From positions 1,612,001 through 1,676,000 of the forward strand of contig NZ_JACHBL010000001.1 of the NCBI RefSeq assembly GCF_014200305.1: a stretch of DNA of 64,000 nt, given 5' to 3'. Positions 44,659 to 53,078 of this stretch are shown here, piece after piece. The first letter of the stretch is position 1. The number at the start of each line of letters is the position of its first letter. Source of the DNA: Neomicrococcus lactis (GTDB taxonomy: Bacteria; Actinomycetota; Actinomycetes; Actinomycetales; Micrococcaceae). The notes below the pieces were generated by a model. It saw only the letters and a program-made list of their open reading frames with translations. It did no database searches and was not told the DNA's origin. The translations under genes and the position numbers were made by a program.

Positions 44659-44756
44659 CTACTTCGGCATAAGGTACCGAAGGAACCACAACCTCATCTA
44701 GAAGTCCGGTATTCATATACGAACGACCACCATGATGTGTCGAACCGACACTTACT

Positions 44757-44783
44757 TAGCAGTCGCACCCTATGAGTGCTAAC
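44757..44783 (-). promoter_or_regulatory. CIRCE operator (proximal)
   Basis: On the reverse strand TTAGCACTC-N9-GACTGCTAA, one mismatch from the HrcA consensus TTAGCACTC-N9-GAGTGCTAA. It lies 168 bp before the groEL start. A further perfect repeat GTGTCG/CGACAC (44738-44752) lies just downstream. Confidence 0.88.
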
Positions 44784-44790
44784 TCCATGT

Positions 44791-44817
44791 TGGCACTCTC
44801 AGCCATCGAGTGCAAAC
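44791..44817 (-). promoter_or_regulatory. CIRCE operator (distal)
   Basis: On the reverse strand TTTGCACTC-N9-GAGTGCCAA, two mismatches from consensus. It is 7 bp from the first site. Together the two sites account for most of the functional content of the 304-bp gap between groEL and the next gene (44590-44893); the rest is groEL leader. Confidence 0.8.
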
Positions 44818-44893
44818 TCTGTGGAGGCAGAAGAACCCAAATAAATCCGTGAGCGAACAACACCATCAAAAATTGTCGGGCACTCAGCCGGAA

Positions 44894-45697
44894 CTAGCTC
44901 TTTTTGCTGGGCTCTGCCGGCTTCTTGTCACCGCTTCCTACGCTATCGCTAGCAGGCGGCTCAGTGGACGGCTGGGACGTTGGAGCCGTCGTAGGGGCAG
45001 GCTTCGTTGTCGGACCAGGTTTCGTGGTTGGAGCCGGCTTCGGGGTTGGAGCCGGCTTCGTCGTTGGCGCCGGTTTGGTGGTTGGTGCTGGCTTGGTCGT
45101 AGCCGGCGCAGAAGTAGTTGGTGCCTTCGACGTAGTCGGAGCTGCAGACGTAGTCGGGGCCTTGGTAGTGCGTGGCTTTTGCGAGGTGCGTGGAGCCTGC
45201 GTAGTACGCGGACGCACTGAGGTGCGAGGTGCGTAGCTAGTCCGCGGAGCAACATAAGTGCTCGACGCAGAGCTAGAAGATGAGGAACTGGAAGATGCAG
45301 AGGAAGACGTGGCAGTCCAGGTGGAGGTGTACGGATCCGAAGACGCGGACATCGAGCCCAAGACAGATGGGGAGGCTACCGGCGCAGGATCCGCAGAGTT
45401 GTTCTTGAAGAATTGCGGAACTACGAAGAACGCCAAGACACCGATGACTAGGGCAGCCGTTCCAGCAAGCAAGATCGGCAAAAGTCCCTTGCGGCTTGGT
45501 GCGTCCTCAACGTAGAAGTACTCGTAGGAGTCTGAGTACTGAGGATCATCCACAGACAAATCTGCTGAATAAGCTGAGGCGCCTGAAGCACCAGCGGCTG
45601 CGCCACCTGCAGCAATAGGCGCGCCAAAGCCCCGGTGCGCGCCAGCGCTACCGGTTCCTTCTGGAATCTTGTCGAACTCGTCCTGAGGGTAATTCAC
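44894..45697 (-). CDS. Single-pass membrane protein with Ser/Thr/Pro-rich outer region
   Basis: 267 residues. A cytoplasmic N-terminus of about 70 residues (Ala/Gly-rich, then SDSYEYFYVEDAPSRKG), one membrane helix (LLPILLAGTAALVIGVLAFF) and a long outer region: a serine run, PRTS/PRTT repeats, then many APTTKP repeats. It may be a wall-spanning or glycosylated stalk. In related genomes the gene beside DUF3263 encodes a LytR_C-domain protein; I see no such domain here, so it may be a diverged counterpart. Function unknown. It follows the DUF3263 gene by 45 bp. Confidence 0.72.
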   Translation of the reverse strand: MNYPQDEFDKIPEGTGSAGAHRGFGAPIAAGGAAAGASGASAYSADLSVDDPQYSDSYEYFYVEDAPSRKGLLPILLAGTAALVIGVLAFFVVPQFFKNNSADPAPVASPSVLGSMSASSDPYTSTWTATSSSASSSSSSSSSASSTYVAPRTSYAPRTSVRPRTTQAPRTSQKPRTTKAPTTSAAPTTSKAPTTSAPATTKPAPTTKPAPTTKPAPTPKPAPTTKPGPTTKPAPTTAPTSQPSTEPPASDSVGSGDKKPAEPSKKS

Positions 45698-45742
45698 GTC
45701 CGCTTCTCCAATATCTTGTGTTGCAGCGGGCGCGGGCGGAAC

Positions 45743-46048
45743 CTAAGCGCCAGAAAGATGTCGCTGCTGCAAACGCGTTGAATGACGCGAGCTCCGCAAA
45801 CGGCGAAGTCGCTTCACCAACATTGGATCGAACGCAAGCGCCGCATCCGTGTCAATTAACGCGTTTAGACTCTGATAATAGTGTGTTGCGGAAAGATCGA
45901 ACAGCTGACGAATGGCTTCTTCCTTCGCTCCCGCGAACTTCCACCACTGGCGTTCGAATGTGAGGATGCGCTGGTCACGTTCAGAAAGTGACGACGATTC
46001 GTCGAATTCAAAGTCTGGCTGTGATGCCGCTGACGTTACTGAACTCAC
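45743..46048 (-). CDS. DUF3263-family protein
   Basis: 101 residues from the GTG at 46048 (AAGGAAA five bases upstream; the frame continues to 46078 without a better site). The DUF3263 core is LSERDQRILTFERQWWKFAG and KEEAIRQLFDLSATHYYQSL; the C-terminus is basic (KRLRRLRSSRHS). The helical core resembles a small DNA-binding module, but no function is established. It is divergent from ung and leads an apparent two-gene unit with the Ser/Thr/Pro-rich membrane protein. Confidence 0.85.
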   Translation of the reverse strand: MSSVTSAASQPDFEFDESSSLSERDQRILTFERQWWKFAGAKEEAIRQLFDLSATHYYQSLNALIDTDAALAFDPMLVKRLRRLRSSRHSTRLQQRHLSGA

Positions 46049-46129
46049 GCTTTTTCCTTCCCTTTTCGGCCTAATCACTCATTCTAAGCCTGAATTACAT
46101 CCTTGTCATTCGTCGCGGTTTTTCGGCGC

Positions 46130-46135
46130 TAGATT
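46130..46135 (+). promoter_or_regulatory. TAGATT -10 box of leaderless ung
   Basis: TAGATT followed by exactly six bases (GGAGAC) and the ung ATG at 46142. The GGAG within those six bases is too close to the ATG to be a normal ribosome binding site. Confidence 0.5.
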
Positions 46136-46141
46136 GGAGAC

Positions 46142-46912
46142 ATGAGCGCTTCCCTCAGCACCCTCGGCGGCTTCGACATTTCGCGCGTCCACTCTGATTG
46201 GCTTCCGCTACTGTCCAGCCTGGAACCGCAGCTTGCGGATATTCACTCCAGGATTTCTCGCCAGTACGACGACGCAGCTCACCTTCCGCAAGCCGCAGCC
46301 AGTGAGGTGACGGCCCCTTATTTACCTGCTGCGGATCGGGTCTTTGCCGCACTGGCCACGTCCCCCTCGGATGTTCGCGCGATCATTTTGGGACAAGATC
46401 CCTACCCCACTCCTGGACATGCGATTGGGTTGGCGTTCGCCACCGATCGGCACGTGAAGCCGCTTCCGCGAAGCCTCAACAACATCTATCAAGAACTGCG
46501 TGACGATCTGGGGATCGAGCCGGCAGAGCACGGCGACCTGTCCGCGTGGGCGGATCAGGGTGTGCTGTTGCTCAACCGCGTCCTCACCGTGGCCCCGGGT
46601 GCGGCCGCGTCACACCACGGCATGGGTTGGGAGCAAGTGTCGAGTGCGATCGTGACAGAAATCGTGGCTCTCAAGAATCCACTGGTCGGTATCTTGTGGG
46701 GCAAGCCTGCTCAGACGCTCGCTCCCCTCTTCGGCGATGTGCCACTCATTGAAAGTGCACACCCTTCGCCGTTATCTGCTCGACGTGGGTTCTTTGGGTC
46801 GAAGCCGTTCAGCCGCACCAACGAGATGCTCATAGCCCAAGGCGCATCGCCAATCGACTGGCAGTTGCCAGATCTGGCCGAGAATGACAGGGCCGAAGGA
46901 ATGCTCTTCTAA
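46142..46912 (+). CDS. ung: Uracil-DNA glycosylase
   Basis: Removes uracil from DNA in base excision repair. 256 residues with family 1 motifs: IILGQDPYPTPGHA (catalytic Asp of motif A), LLLNRVLTVAPGAAASHHG, and motif B HPSPLSARRGFFGSKPFS. The N-terminal ~70 residues are poorly conserved and include RQYDDAAHLP, encoded by one copy of the recurring 21-bp sequence (46261-46281). It converges on thrE with a 4-bp overlap of the stop codons. Confidence 0.93.
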   Translation: MSASLSTLGGFDISRVHSDWLPLLSSLEPQLADIHSRISRQYDDAAHLPQAAASEVTAPYLPAADRVFAALATSPSDVRAIILGQDPYPTPGHAIGLAFATDRHVKPLPRSLNNIYQELRDDLGIEPAEHGDLSAWADQGVLLLNRVLTVAPGAAASHHGMGWEQVSSAIVTEIVALKNPLVGILWGKPAQTLAPLFGDVPLIESAHPSPLSARRGFFGSKPFSRTNEMLIAQGASPIDWQLPDLAENDRAEGMLF

Positions 46913-48471
46913 CGGCGGCGAATACGGCGACGTTCGTTGCGGGACCAACCGCGCGTGAACGGACGAGCAAGGGTGTCGCCGAGCACCACACCAGCGGCCA
47001 CAGCCATGATGATCATCATGGCGTTGAACATGCCAGCCAGACCTGTAACGAGCTCCGACGTGTTCATGGCGATGACATACATCGAGCGGAAAATCATCAG
47101 ACCGGGAAGCAAGAACACGATCGCCGGAACAGCGATGACCAGCTGTGGAGCGCTCGATCGCATGGCAAACAAACGGGCAGCAAAGCCAATCACCACAGCG
47201 GCAACGGCGGGGGTGAGTCGCTCCCCCGCCCCAATCCACTGGCTACCCGAGTAAGCCAAGAAGCCCAGCATCGCGATGCCTGCAGTTGGCAAAAGCAGTC
47301 GAATAGCGGACTGCTCAACCGCCGTGATGGCAGCCGTTGCCATGCCCACCGTAAGCAACATGGCCCACCACGGGTAGCTAATGCTGGACACTTGGGCAAC
47401 GTCCAAGCTCGGAACGCCCGCGAGTGAACCCAGGACGAGCGCCGCCACAATGCCCGCGACAATAGCCGCATACGTGATCATGGCCGAGAAAGCACGGCCT
47501 GCGGCGGTCACCGGGAAGCCGTTGATGGCGTCTTGGACAGACGAGACAATGCGCGCGCTCGGCAAGAGCAACATGATTCCACCGGCCACAACGATCGCCG
47601 GCGAGATGAGCACATCAAGTGCCCACAACACCATGGCAATTGCGGTCGCGGCGAATGCGCTGGCCGCCGTGGCGAAGAACTCTGGGATACGCCACTTGGC
47701 GCCCAGCTTGCCGATCTCCATCACGATGATCGAGGAGACGAAAGCTACAAGCGATCCGGTTGGCGATCCGCCGATGTAAAGAACGAAGAGCCCTGCAAAG
47801 ATGGCGCCGGCCGCACTCACAATCCATTTCGGAAATTGCTTGGGCCGGCGAGTGATGTCACGAAGACGCTCAACCGCTTCAGCCTGGCTCACGCCATCTT
47901 GCACGATGTCAGTCACGAGCTGATGCACCAAGGCAAGGCCTGCATAGTTGTTGGTCCACGAACGCACCACGCGCAGCAAACTCAAGGATGCGGCGTTCGG
48001 CGGCGCGTAGTTCACGTGGATGGACTGGTAGGTGATGTCAACGTCCACGTTGCGCAGACCAAAGGATGCCATAACGGCGATCATGCTGGTCTCGACTTCC
48101 AAAGCGCCAGCGCCGTAGCGGAACATCTGTTCGCCCAAGTCCAACACGAATTCGATGGTGTTAACGGCAAGGATGTCCTGCGGAACGGTACGGACCCGCG
48201 GGTTGGCGTAGGGGCTGCCGACGAGTCGGTCAACAATCGAGAACGCCTCGGTGGGCGCCTGCTCGGTGACCCACATACGCTTCCACGCACCGCGCGCGTT
48301 GGCGCTTGCACGAGCGGCACTTTCTTTAGGGTCCCGCCTGTCTGAAGCGGCGGCGTCGTACTCTCTACGAGAAGAAGTGCCCAATTTTCGGCGCGCTTCC
48401 GCGCGAGCCAAAGCGGCCTCTTGGATGGCGCGCAGTTCCTCATCGCTCGACAGCTCTGATTCGCTGGTCAA
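46909..48471 (-). CDS. thrE: Threonine/serine exporter ThrE family
   Basis: About 520 residues. A cytoplasmic N-terminal tail (~80 residues, charged), the ThrE N-domain (FVLDLGEQMFRYGAGALEVE, YQSIHVNYAP) and about ten membrane helices across the rest, including the paired ThrE and ThrE-2 modules and the PSARIVSSVQDAINGFPVTA loop. The C. glutamicum relative exports threonine and serine by proton antiport. I propose TTG 48471 as start (TAGGAG five bases ahead); the frame is open to an ATG at 48519 without a site. Confidence 0.88.
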   Translation of the reverse strand: MTSESELSSDEELRAIQEAALARAEARRKLGTSSRREYDAAASDRRDPKESAARASANARGAWKRMWVTEQAPTEAFSIVDRLVGSPYANPRVRTVPQDILAVNTIEFVLDLGEQMFRYGAGALEVETSMIAVMASFGLRNVDVDITYQSIHVNYAPPNAASLSLLRVVRSWTNNYAGLALVHQLVTDIVQDGVSQAEAVERLRDITRRPKQFPKWIVSAAGAIFAGLFVLYIGGSPTGSLVAFVSSIIVMEIGKLGAKWRIPEFFATAASAFAATAIAMVLWALDVLISPAIVVAGGIMLLLPSARIVSSVQDAINGFPVTAAGRAFSAMITYAAIVAGIVAALVLGSLAGVPSLDVAQVSSISYPWWAMLLTVGMATAAITAVEQSAIRLLLPTAGIAMLGFLAYSGSQWIGAGERLTPAVAAVVIGFAARLFAMRSSAPQLVIAVPAIVFLLPGLMIFRSMYVIAMNTSELVTGLAGMFNAMMIIMAVAAGVVLGDTLARPFTRGWSRNERRRIRRR

Positions 48472-48602
48472 TCCGACTCCTACGTTTTTATAGCACACCG
48501 CAACAAGCGGCCCAGTCATCTACTTTACCGGCGGGAATAGATCCCGAGCTAACGAAGTTATTCTATTCAAACGCATACAAGCACCGAAAGTGAAGGAAGA
48601 CC

Positions 48603-49655
48603 GTGGCTCACGCACTGAACGGACAACTGGAGATCGGCGCCGAGACTTTCGGCGACGTCACGATCGACGAAAATGGCAACCTCGAATCGCACGCACAGGT
48701 GCTGCGCAACGTCATCGACGAAGGCGTCTTGGCTGATCAAGTGGGCCTTGACTTCTTCGGAGTCGGTGAACACCACCGCGATGACATGGCCGTTTCAGCA
48801 CCGGAAATCGTGCTGGCAGGTATCGCCACGCGCACCGAAAACATCCGCCTGGGAACGGCTGTGACTGTTTTGAGCTCGGATGATCCCGTGCGCCTCTACG
48901 AGCGCTTCGCGACCCTCGACGCCATTTCCAACGGCCGCGCTGAGATCATCGCTGGCCGCGGATCCTTCATCGAGTCATTCCCGCTCTTCGGCTACAACCT
49001 CCAGGACTATGAAGTGCTGTTCGAGGAGAAGCTGGATCTGCTCGCGAAGCTCGTCAAGGGTGAGCCCGTCACGTGGGCCGGCGAAACGCGCTCGGCACTG
49101 AAGAACCAAGTGGTCTACCCGACCGTTGAAAACGCGCCGATCAAGACTTGGGTGGGCGTGGGCGGAAGCCCGCAGTCCGTGGTGCGCGCGGCTCGTCACC
49201 AGCTGCCGTTGACGCTCGCAATCATCGGCGGCAACCCGCTGGCCTTCGAGGGGCTCGCGAATCTGTACCGCCGTTCGTTGCAGGAATTCGGCCACGAACA
49301 GTTGCCTATCTCCGCGCACTTGCACGGTCTGGTCACTGATTCCGACGACGAAGCCTTCGACATCATCTGGCCGCACTACCGCCTCTACCGCTCACGCATT
49401 GGTGCAGAGCGTGGCTGGCCGGAAGCGTCCCAGATGGAGCTGCGCGCCGCTCTCGCGGATAACGGCCACATGCTCGCCGGTTCGCCGGAGACCGTGGCCC
49501 GGAAGATGACTCGCGTCGCGAAGGGACTTGGACTGTCCCGCATCGACGTGAAGTACAGCCAGGGCACGCTCCCCCACGCAACACTCATGAAGAGCATTGA
49601 ACTGCTGGGAACCAAGGTGAAGCCGCTGGTCCTCGACATGATGTCGGAGGGCTAA
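48603..49655 (+). CDS. LLM-class flavin-dependent oxidoreductase
   Basis: 350 residues, luciferase-like TIM barrel. Family segments: FFGVGEHHRDDMAVSAPEIV near residue 50, IRLGTAVTVLSSDDPVR, and IIAGRGSFIESFPLFGY. It would use reduced FMN (or F420) to oxidise an unknown substrate; no reductase partner is adjacent. The start is GTG with GAAGGAAG upstream. The substrate cannot be inferred from the neighbours. Confidence 0.9.
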   Translation: MAHALNGQLEIGAETFGDVTIDENGNLESHAQVLRNVIDEGVLADQVGLDFFGVGEHHRDDMAVSAPEIVLAGIATRTENIRLGTAVTVLSSDDPVRLYERFATLDAISNGRAEIIAGRGSFIESFPLFGYNLQDYEVLFEEKLDLLAKLVKGEPVTWAGETRSALKNQVVYPTVENAPIKTWVGVGGSPQSVVRAARHQLPLTLAIIGGNPLAFEGLANLYRRSLQEFGHEQLPISAHLHGLVTDSDDEAFDIIWPHYRLYRSRIGAERGWPEASQMELRAALADNGHMLAGSPETVARKMTRVAKGLGLSRIDVKYSQGTLPHATLMKSIELLGTKVKPLVLDMMSEG

Positions 49656-49791
49656 GCGCTCTTCGCATGACCCTGCGATAGTCGCAATTGCACGTCCCAT
49701 TAGCCGCGCGCTGAGTGAAACACACCGAACACACTCCGTGGTTTCGCTCGGCCGCGGCTGTTTGAGAGGTCTGAACGGCGGGCTGATTCAT
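49585..49791 (-). CDS. Possible small Cys-rich (zinc-ribbon-like) protein
   Basis: A 68-codon open frame opposite the 3' end of the LLM gene. The part outside that overlap encodes GVCSVCFTQRAANGTCNCD, a C-x2-C-x9-C-x-C pattern like a small zinc ribbon, and AGGAAG lies nine bases before the ATG. The last third is antisense to a real gene and looks non-biological. It could equally be chance. The rest of the 49656-50057 gap holds a short hairpin ATGGCG/CGCCAT (49867-49890) and tRNA-Val. Confidence 0.25.
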   Translation of the reverse strand: MNQPAVQTSQTAAAERNHGVCSVCFTQRAANGTCNCDYRRVMRRALSPPTSCRGPAASPWFPAVQCSS

Positions 49792-49909
49792 GCGGTATGG
49801 CTTCCTCGCGATCCGCTGATGAAGGTCGAGTCTGCACCTAAATTGTTCGTAGCTCGGAAACGCAAAATGGCGCCCAGATGGACGCCATCATGTTGAGAAT
49901 GAAGTTGTG

Positions 49910-49983
49910 TGGTTCTTACTGGACTCGAACCAGCGACCTCTCACGTGTGAAGCGAGCGCTCTAACCAACTGAGCTAAAGAACC
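49910..49983 (-). tRNA. tRNA-Val (anticodon CAC)
   Basis: Reverse strand cloverleaf: acceptor GGTTCTT/AAGAACC, D arm TAGCTCAGTTGGTTAGAGC, anticodon stem CTCGC/GTGAG around TTCACAC (anticodon CAC), T arm GGTTCGAGTCC, discriminator A. CCA is not encoded, unlike the other two tRNA genes in the window. Confidence 0.94.
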
Positions 49984-50057
49984 TCAGTGCTATTTAGGTT
50001 TCCCGATTTCAGCACCTGAATAGATTACGCATATTGCATGCTGGCTCCAAATTGAGG

Positions 50058-50717
50058 TCAGCGTGCCATTGCGCATTCTTCCGCCGTGATTGCGGTGATG
50101 GACTCGACCGTTTGACGGCCACTAAAAATCCGCGAACCGGGCTCCAACAAGACGCCAGCTGACAGCGGTCCGATGTCGGCGGCGTCGTACCCCATCGCCT
50201 CGATCAGCTGCACAACCGCAGCCTTTGCGGCCTCGTCATCGCCAGCGACTGCGAGCGCGCGGCGGTCCGGATCGCCAGCAGGGCGAGCATCTCCCACGAA
50301 TTCGCCGTAGCCAATGTGGTTCAGCGACTTAACCACGGCGGACTCGCTGAAGTAGCTCTGCACTACCTCGGAGCTCGAGCGCGTGTCATTTTCGAAGTGG
50401 TCCACGATTCCGTCTGTGGGCGCCCAGTAGTTCATGGCGTCGACAATGATCTTGCCCGCGAGAGTCTTGGGATCAACGTCCTGGAATTTGTGAAGCGGGA
50501 CGGCCAGAATCACCACGTCCTGCGCGCTCGCCTCAGCCGCCGTGACGGCCTGAGCGCCCGGAGCCATGAACTCAAGGATCAACGAAATATCGCGCGGATC
50601 CTTCGCCGTGGCCACTTTGACGTCGACGCCAGCTGCAGCAGCCTGTTTCGCGAGCGCAGTGCCAACACGGCCTGCCCCGAGAATTCCTAACGTAGCGATT
50701 GGCCGCTGGTCCTGCAC
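50058..50717 (-). CDS. NADP-binding oxidoreductase (F420:NADP reductase-like)
   Basis: 219 residues with an N-terminal Rossmann motif LGILGAGRVGTALAKQA, VVILAVPLHKF and IVDAMNYWAP, matching the NADP-oxidoreductase/F420-dependent NADP reductase (NPD) family. KSLNHIGYGEFVGDARP fits the substrate-side region. Relatives reduce NADP+ with F420H2 or act on unknown ketoacids; no F420 genes are in the window. The start is GTG with GGAGGACTAAG upstream. It follows the PD-(D/E)XK nuclease gene by 93 bp on the same strand, but functional linkage is not implied. Confidence 0.82.
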   Translation of the reverse strand: MQDQRPIATLGILGAGRVGTALAKQAAAAGVDVKVATAKDPRDISLILEFMAPGAQAVTAAEASAQDVVILAVPLHKFQDVDPKTLAGKIIVDAMNYWAPTDGIVDHFENDTRSSSEVVQSYFSESAVVKSLNHIGYGEFVGDARPAGDPDRRALAVAGDDEAAKAAVVQLIEAMGYDAADIGPLSAGVLLEPGSRIFSGRQTVESITAITAEECAMAR

Positions 50718-50810
50718 CTTAGTCCTCCGAGAGTCCGTTGTTAGCTGTCTACTGCGTGTAACAACGTATGCATCTGAATGATTCCCGGAGGGCTAAGTCG
50801 ACTAATCCTT

Positions 50811-51809
50811 CTATTCATCCAGGGCGTCGAACCAAGCCGTGAAGAGCCGCAAAGCATCGGAAGCAAGCGTTTCGACCTGCGCAATTGGCTTCGAATGCGC
50901 ACGCACTCCAAGCGACCAATCGACATACCCCTGCGCGAGCCACGGGCTCTCTGACAAATACTTTGTGGTTAGCTCCTTGCGGCGGTCACCTAGTGGTTTA
51001 CGAGAACTACCGGGCGCTCTCGTCTTGAGATCAAAAGTAGACGGATCTCCGTCCAGGACCTTTGAGTAGAGGATCCGGGCGTTCGTCACCCAGCGAGGAA
51101 CCGTGTTTGAACTTGGAAGCGGGTAATTCTCGTCAGTCTCTTCCACACGGGTGCCGGCATAGTACTCCAGCTGAACGTCGTTGAGATGAGCAGGCATGGA
51201 CCGCCCCCTGACTTGAATTTGGCCACACAGCTGTCCGCCGATGGGATGTACTGGGCTGAGAATCGTAATTCCCGGCATAGCAGCGCCACCTCGGACGATG
51301 TCCAGCGTCCATCCCTTCGGCATGTCCAGATTCTTCAACGTGCGTCGCAGGATTCGCTCCACCTGTACCTTTTGAGCAGGTATTGACTCGATGTCCGAAA
51401 GTCGAAGCCGCGGTTCTAGAAAAATCGCTAGCAATTCGGCCCAGGTAATAACTGCGGCTACTTGATCTCGGTACGCCGCGGCATCATCGTGCGCCAGAAC
51501 CAGCAGAACTAGGAAGTCAGAAACCCCCGATTCGCGCTCGATCTGATCGTCGCTCAGCACATGGTCGACTTTGGCCTCAATCGCAACGCGAACCGGGCCA
51601 TTTGAGCCCGTAAATGTGAGCAGAACATCGACCCGCGCGGCCTTCTCACAAGCCACATCCGAAAGTTGTCCCAGACTCATGCCCAGAAGCTGTTTGAAGT
51701 ATTTTTCAACCGTGTCCGGCGCATGGCGAATTTCGGCTGCGAGCGCGCGGGTTATTTGAGGCTCAGTGGTAAAGAGTGTGCTGAAACCTTTCGTGCGATG
51801 AGTGCTCAC
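50811..51809 (-). CDS. PD-(D/E)XK superfamily nuclease-like protein
   Basis: 332 residues from the GTG at 51809. The N-terminal part has the PD-(D/E)XK core: Glu35 in a helix, RVDVLLTF with Asp61, then VRVAIEAKVDH with Glu78 and Lys80, and a Gln/Glu helix after it (SDDQIERE). The remaining ~210 residues (GGQLCGQIQVRGRSMPAHLN, YLSESPWLAQGYVDWSLGVR) are not recognised. It would cut DNA or RNA; the target is unknown. It starts 4 bp after the NYN gene stop, so the two form an operon. The frame upstream to 51911 overlaps the NYN gene and is ignored. I do not know this pair as a described system. Confidence 0.7.
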   Translation of the reverse strand: MSTHRTKGFSTLFTTEPQITRALAAEIRHAPDTVEKYFKQLLGMSLGQLSDVACEKAARVDVLLTFTGSNGPVRVAIEAKVDHVLSDDQIERESGVSDFLVLLVLAHDDAAAYRDQVAAVITWAELLAIFLEPRLRLSDIESIPAQKVQVERILRRTLKNLDMPKGWTLDIVRGGAAMPGITILSPVHPIGGQLCGQIQVRGRSMPAHLNDVQLEYYAGTRVEETDENYPLPSSNTVPRWVTNARILYSKVLDGDPSTFDLKTRAPGSSRKPLGDRRKELTTKYLSESPWLAQGYVDWSLGVRAHSKPIAQVETLASDALRLFTAWFDALDE

Positions 51810-51813
51810 CGAT

Positions 51814-52899
51814 TTAAGACCGCTTTCCAGCCACCAGCTCGTCGATTTCGTCCCAGAAGGATCGACGCAGCTCTTGACGGATCGACTTGTAGTCCGTCTT
51901 GAGCTCGCCAATGCGCTGGGCGCAGTCCTTGAGAAGAACGCGGTCTACGTCTGCGGGCAGCACCGGCCGATCCGCCAGCAAGTCACTAAGTTCCTGCTGC
52001 GTCACCGTTCCGTACCAGTGCGTTGCAACGTGAACGCCAACTTCCGCGGCTTCCAAAAGCGGCACGTCTTCCTCCACCGATATTGCGGAGCCGGAACCGT
52101 GAGGCCCCGAACTGTAGACCAAATGCGATTCGTGGCTGGAGAAGTTTGGCGGAGTGTATTCGAGCGGTTTCTTTGGAGGGGCCGGTTTTATGGCTACTCT
52201 TGCCGGCTCCGGCCGTGGCTGCTCAGTTTCCTGAGAGGACGACGACGCAGCTTGATTCCCTGCCTCAACTTCGTTTGGCGGTACTTCGGCAGAGGTCGCC
52301 GGCGGCGCCACCGGTTGGAGCGGATAAGCAGTGCCTGGCTTTTCCAGCACTTCACGAATGAAGCTCGTCTCGATCAGTTCATTTGGAATGTGAATGATGC
52401 TGTCCACGAGGAGCGCAAGGTTCTCGGCGACGGATCGGACACCGAGCTTGCTGTTGGCGTCTTCGAGACACACGAGAACTACCTTCATGCCGAGGTCCTG
52501 AGCTGCCTCGACCGCTTCGGTGAGGTCGTCGTCGCCCGAGAGAAGATAACCCACGGACGCGGCGCGGTTTCGTGCGATCCCTACGAGGTCGAGCCCCAAC
52601 TTTAGGTCAACGCCCTTTTGATTTCCTTCGTAGGACATCCGGCCCAGCCGGACTTTGACTCCGGGGAGCAGACCGATCTTCTTGTGCTCCGGCTGGAAGA
52701 CGGCGTCCTTGGCGGCGTCGTACCAATAGAGCCGAAGCAGGTCTAAACCACTGTGGTCCTCGGTGCACTTGAGGATTCCGTTGATCAGGCGTTCATGATT
52801 GACGCGCGTGGCTTTGCGATAGCTGGTCCCAGCAACATGCATGCCTCCCGCGGCGTGCAAAAATCCGGCATCAATAAAGATTGCCCGTTGTGAAAACAC
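51814..52899 (-). CDS. NYN (PIN-like) domain RNase
   Basis: 361 residues. Residues 1-175 are an NYN/DUF88 domain with acidic active-site residues: Asp10 in AIFIDAGFL, Asp98/Asp104 in KGVDLKLGLDL, and Asp123-125 in LLSGDDDLTEAV. A ~75-residue Pro/Ser-rich linker follows. Residues about 270-361 are a helical domain with VHVATHWYGTVTQQELSDLL. NYN proteins are metal-dependent RNases acting on tRNA, rRNA or mRNA. The start is GTG at 52899 with GGGGAG five bases upstream. It is coupled to the PD-(D/E)XK gene and lies next to tRNA-Thr. Its linker includes a copy of the recurring GACGACGCAGCT motif (52236-52260). Confidence 0.82.
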   Translation of the reverse strand: MFSQRAIFIDAGFLHAAGGMHVAGTSYRKATRVNHERLINGILKCTEDHSGLDLLRLYWYDAAKDAVFQPEHKKIGLLPGVKVRLGRMSYEGNQKGVDLKLGLDLVGIARNRAASVGYLLSGDDDLTEAVEAAQDLGMKVVLVCLEDANSKLGVRSVAENLALLVDSIIHIPNELIETSFIREVLEKPGTAYPLQPVAPPATSAEVPPNEVEAGNQAASSSSQETEQPRPEPARVAIKPAPPKKPLEYTPPNFSSHESHLVYSSGPHGSGSAISVEEDVPLLEAAEVGVHVATHWYGTVTQQELSDLLADRPVLPADVDRVLLKDCAQRIGELKTDYKSIRQELRRSFWDEIDELVAGKRS

Positions 52900-53001
52900 T
52901 GCAACTCCCCACTATCTCCTGCGCTTTTACCGAAGTCTCGGAAACCATACTGCTGATGCTAGCGAGTGGGGAGGACATGTAGAACAGTGGAGTGAAATAA
53001 G

Positions 53002-53078
53002 TGGAGCCCCCTACCGGATTCGAACCGGTGACCCCCTGTTTACAAGACAGGTGCTCTGGCCAACTGAGCTAAGGAGGC
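53002..53078 (-). tRNA. tRNA-Thr (anticodon TGT)
   Basis: Reverse strand cloverleaf: acceptor GCCTCCT/AGGGGGC, D arm TAGCTCAGTTGGCCAGAGC, anticodon stem CCTGT/ACAGG around CTTGTAA (anticodon TGT), T arm GGTTCGAATCC, discriminator T and encoded CCA. The rest of the gap 52900-53272 contains no supported gene. Confidence 0.95.

Noticed and set aside
49910-53078. Genomic island integrated between tRNA-Val and tRNA-Thr
   Set aside because: No integrase, no duplicated tRNA end and no clear change in composition were seen; the genes between them may simply be a variable segment.
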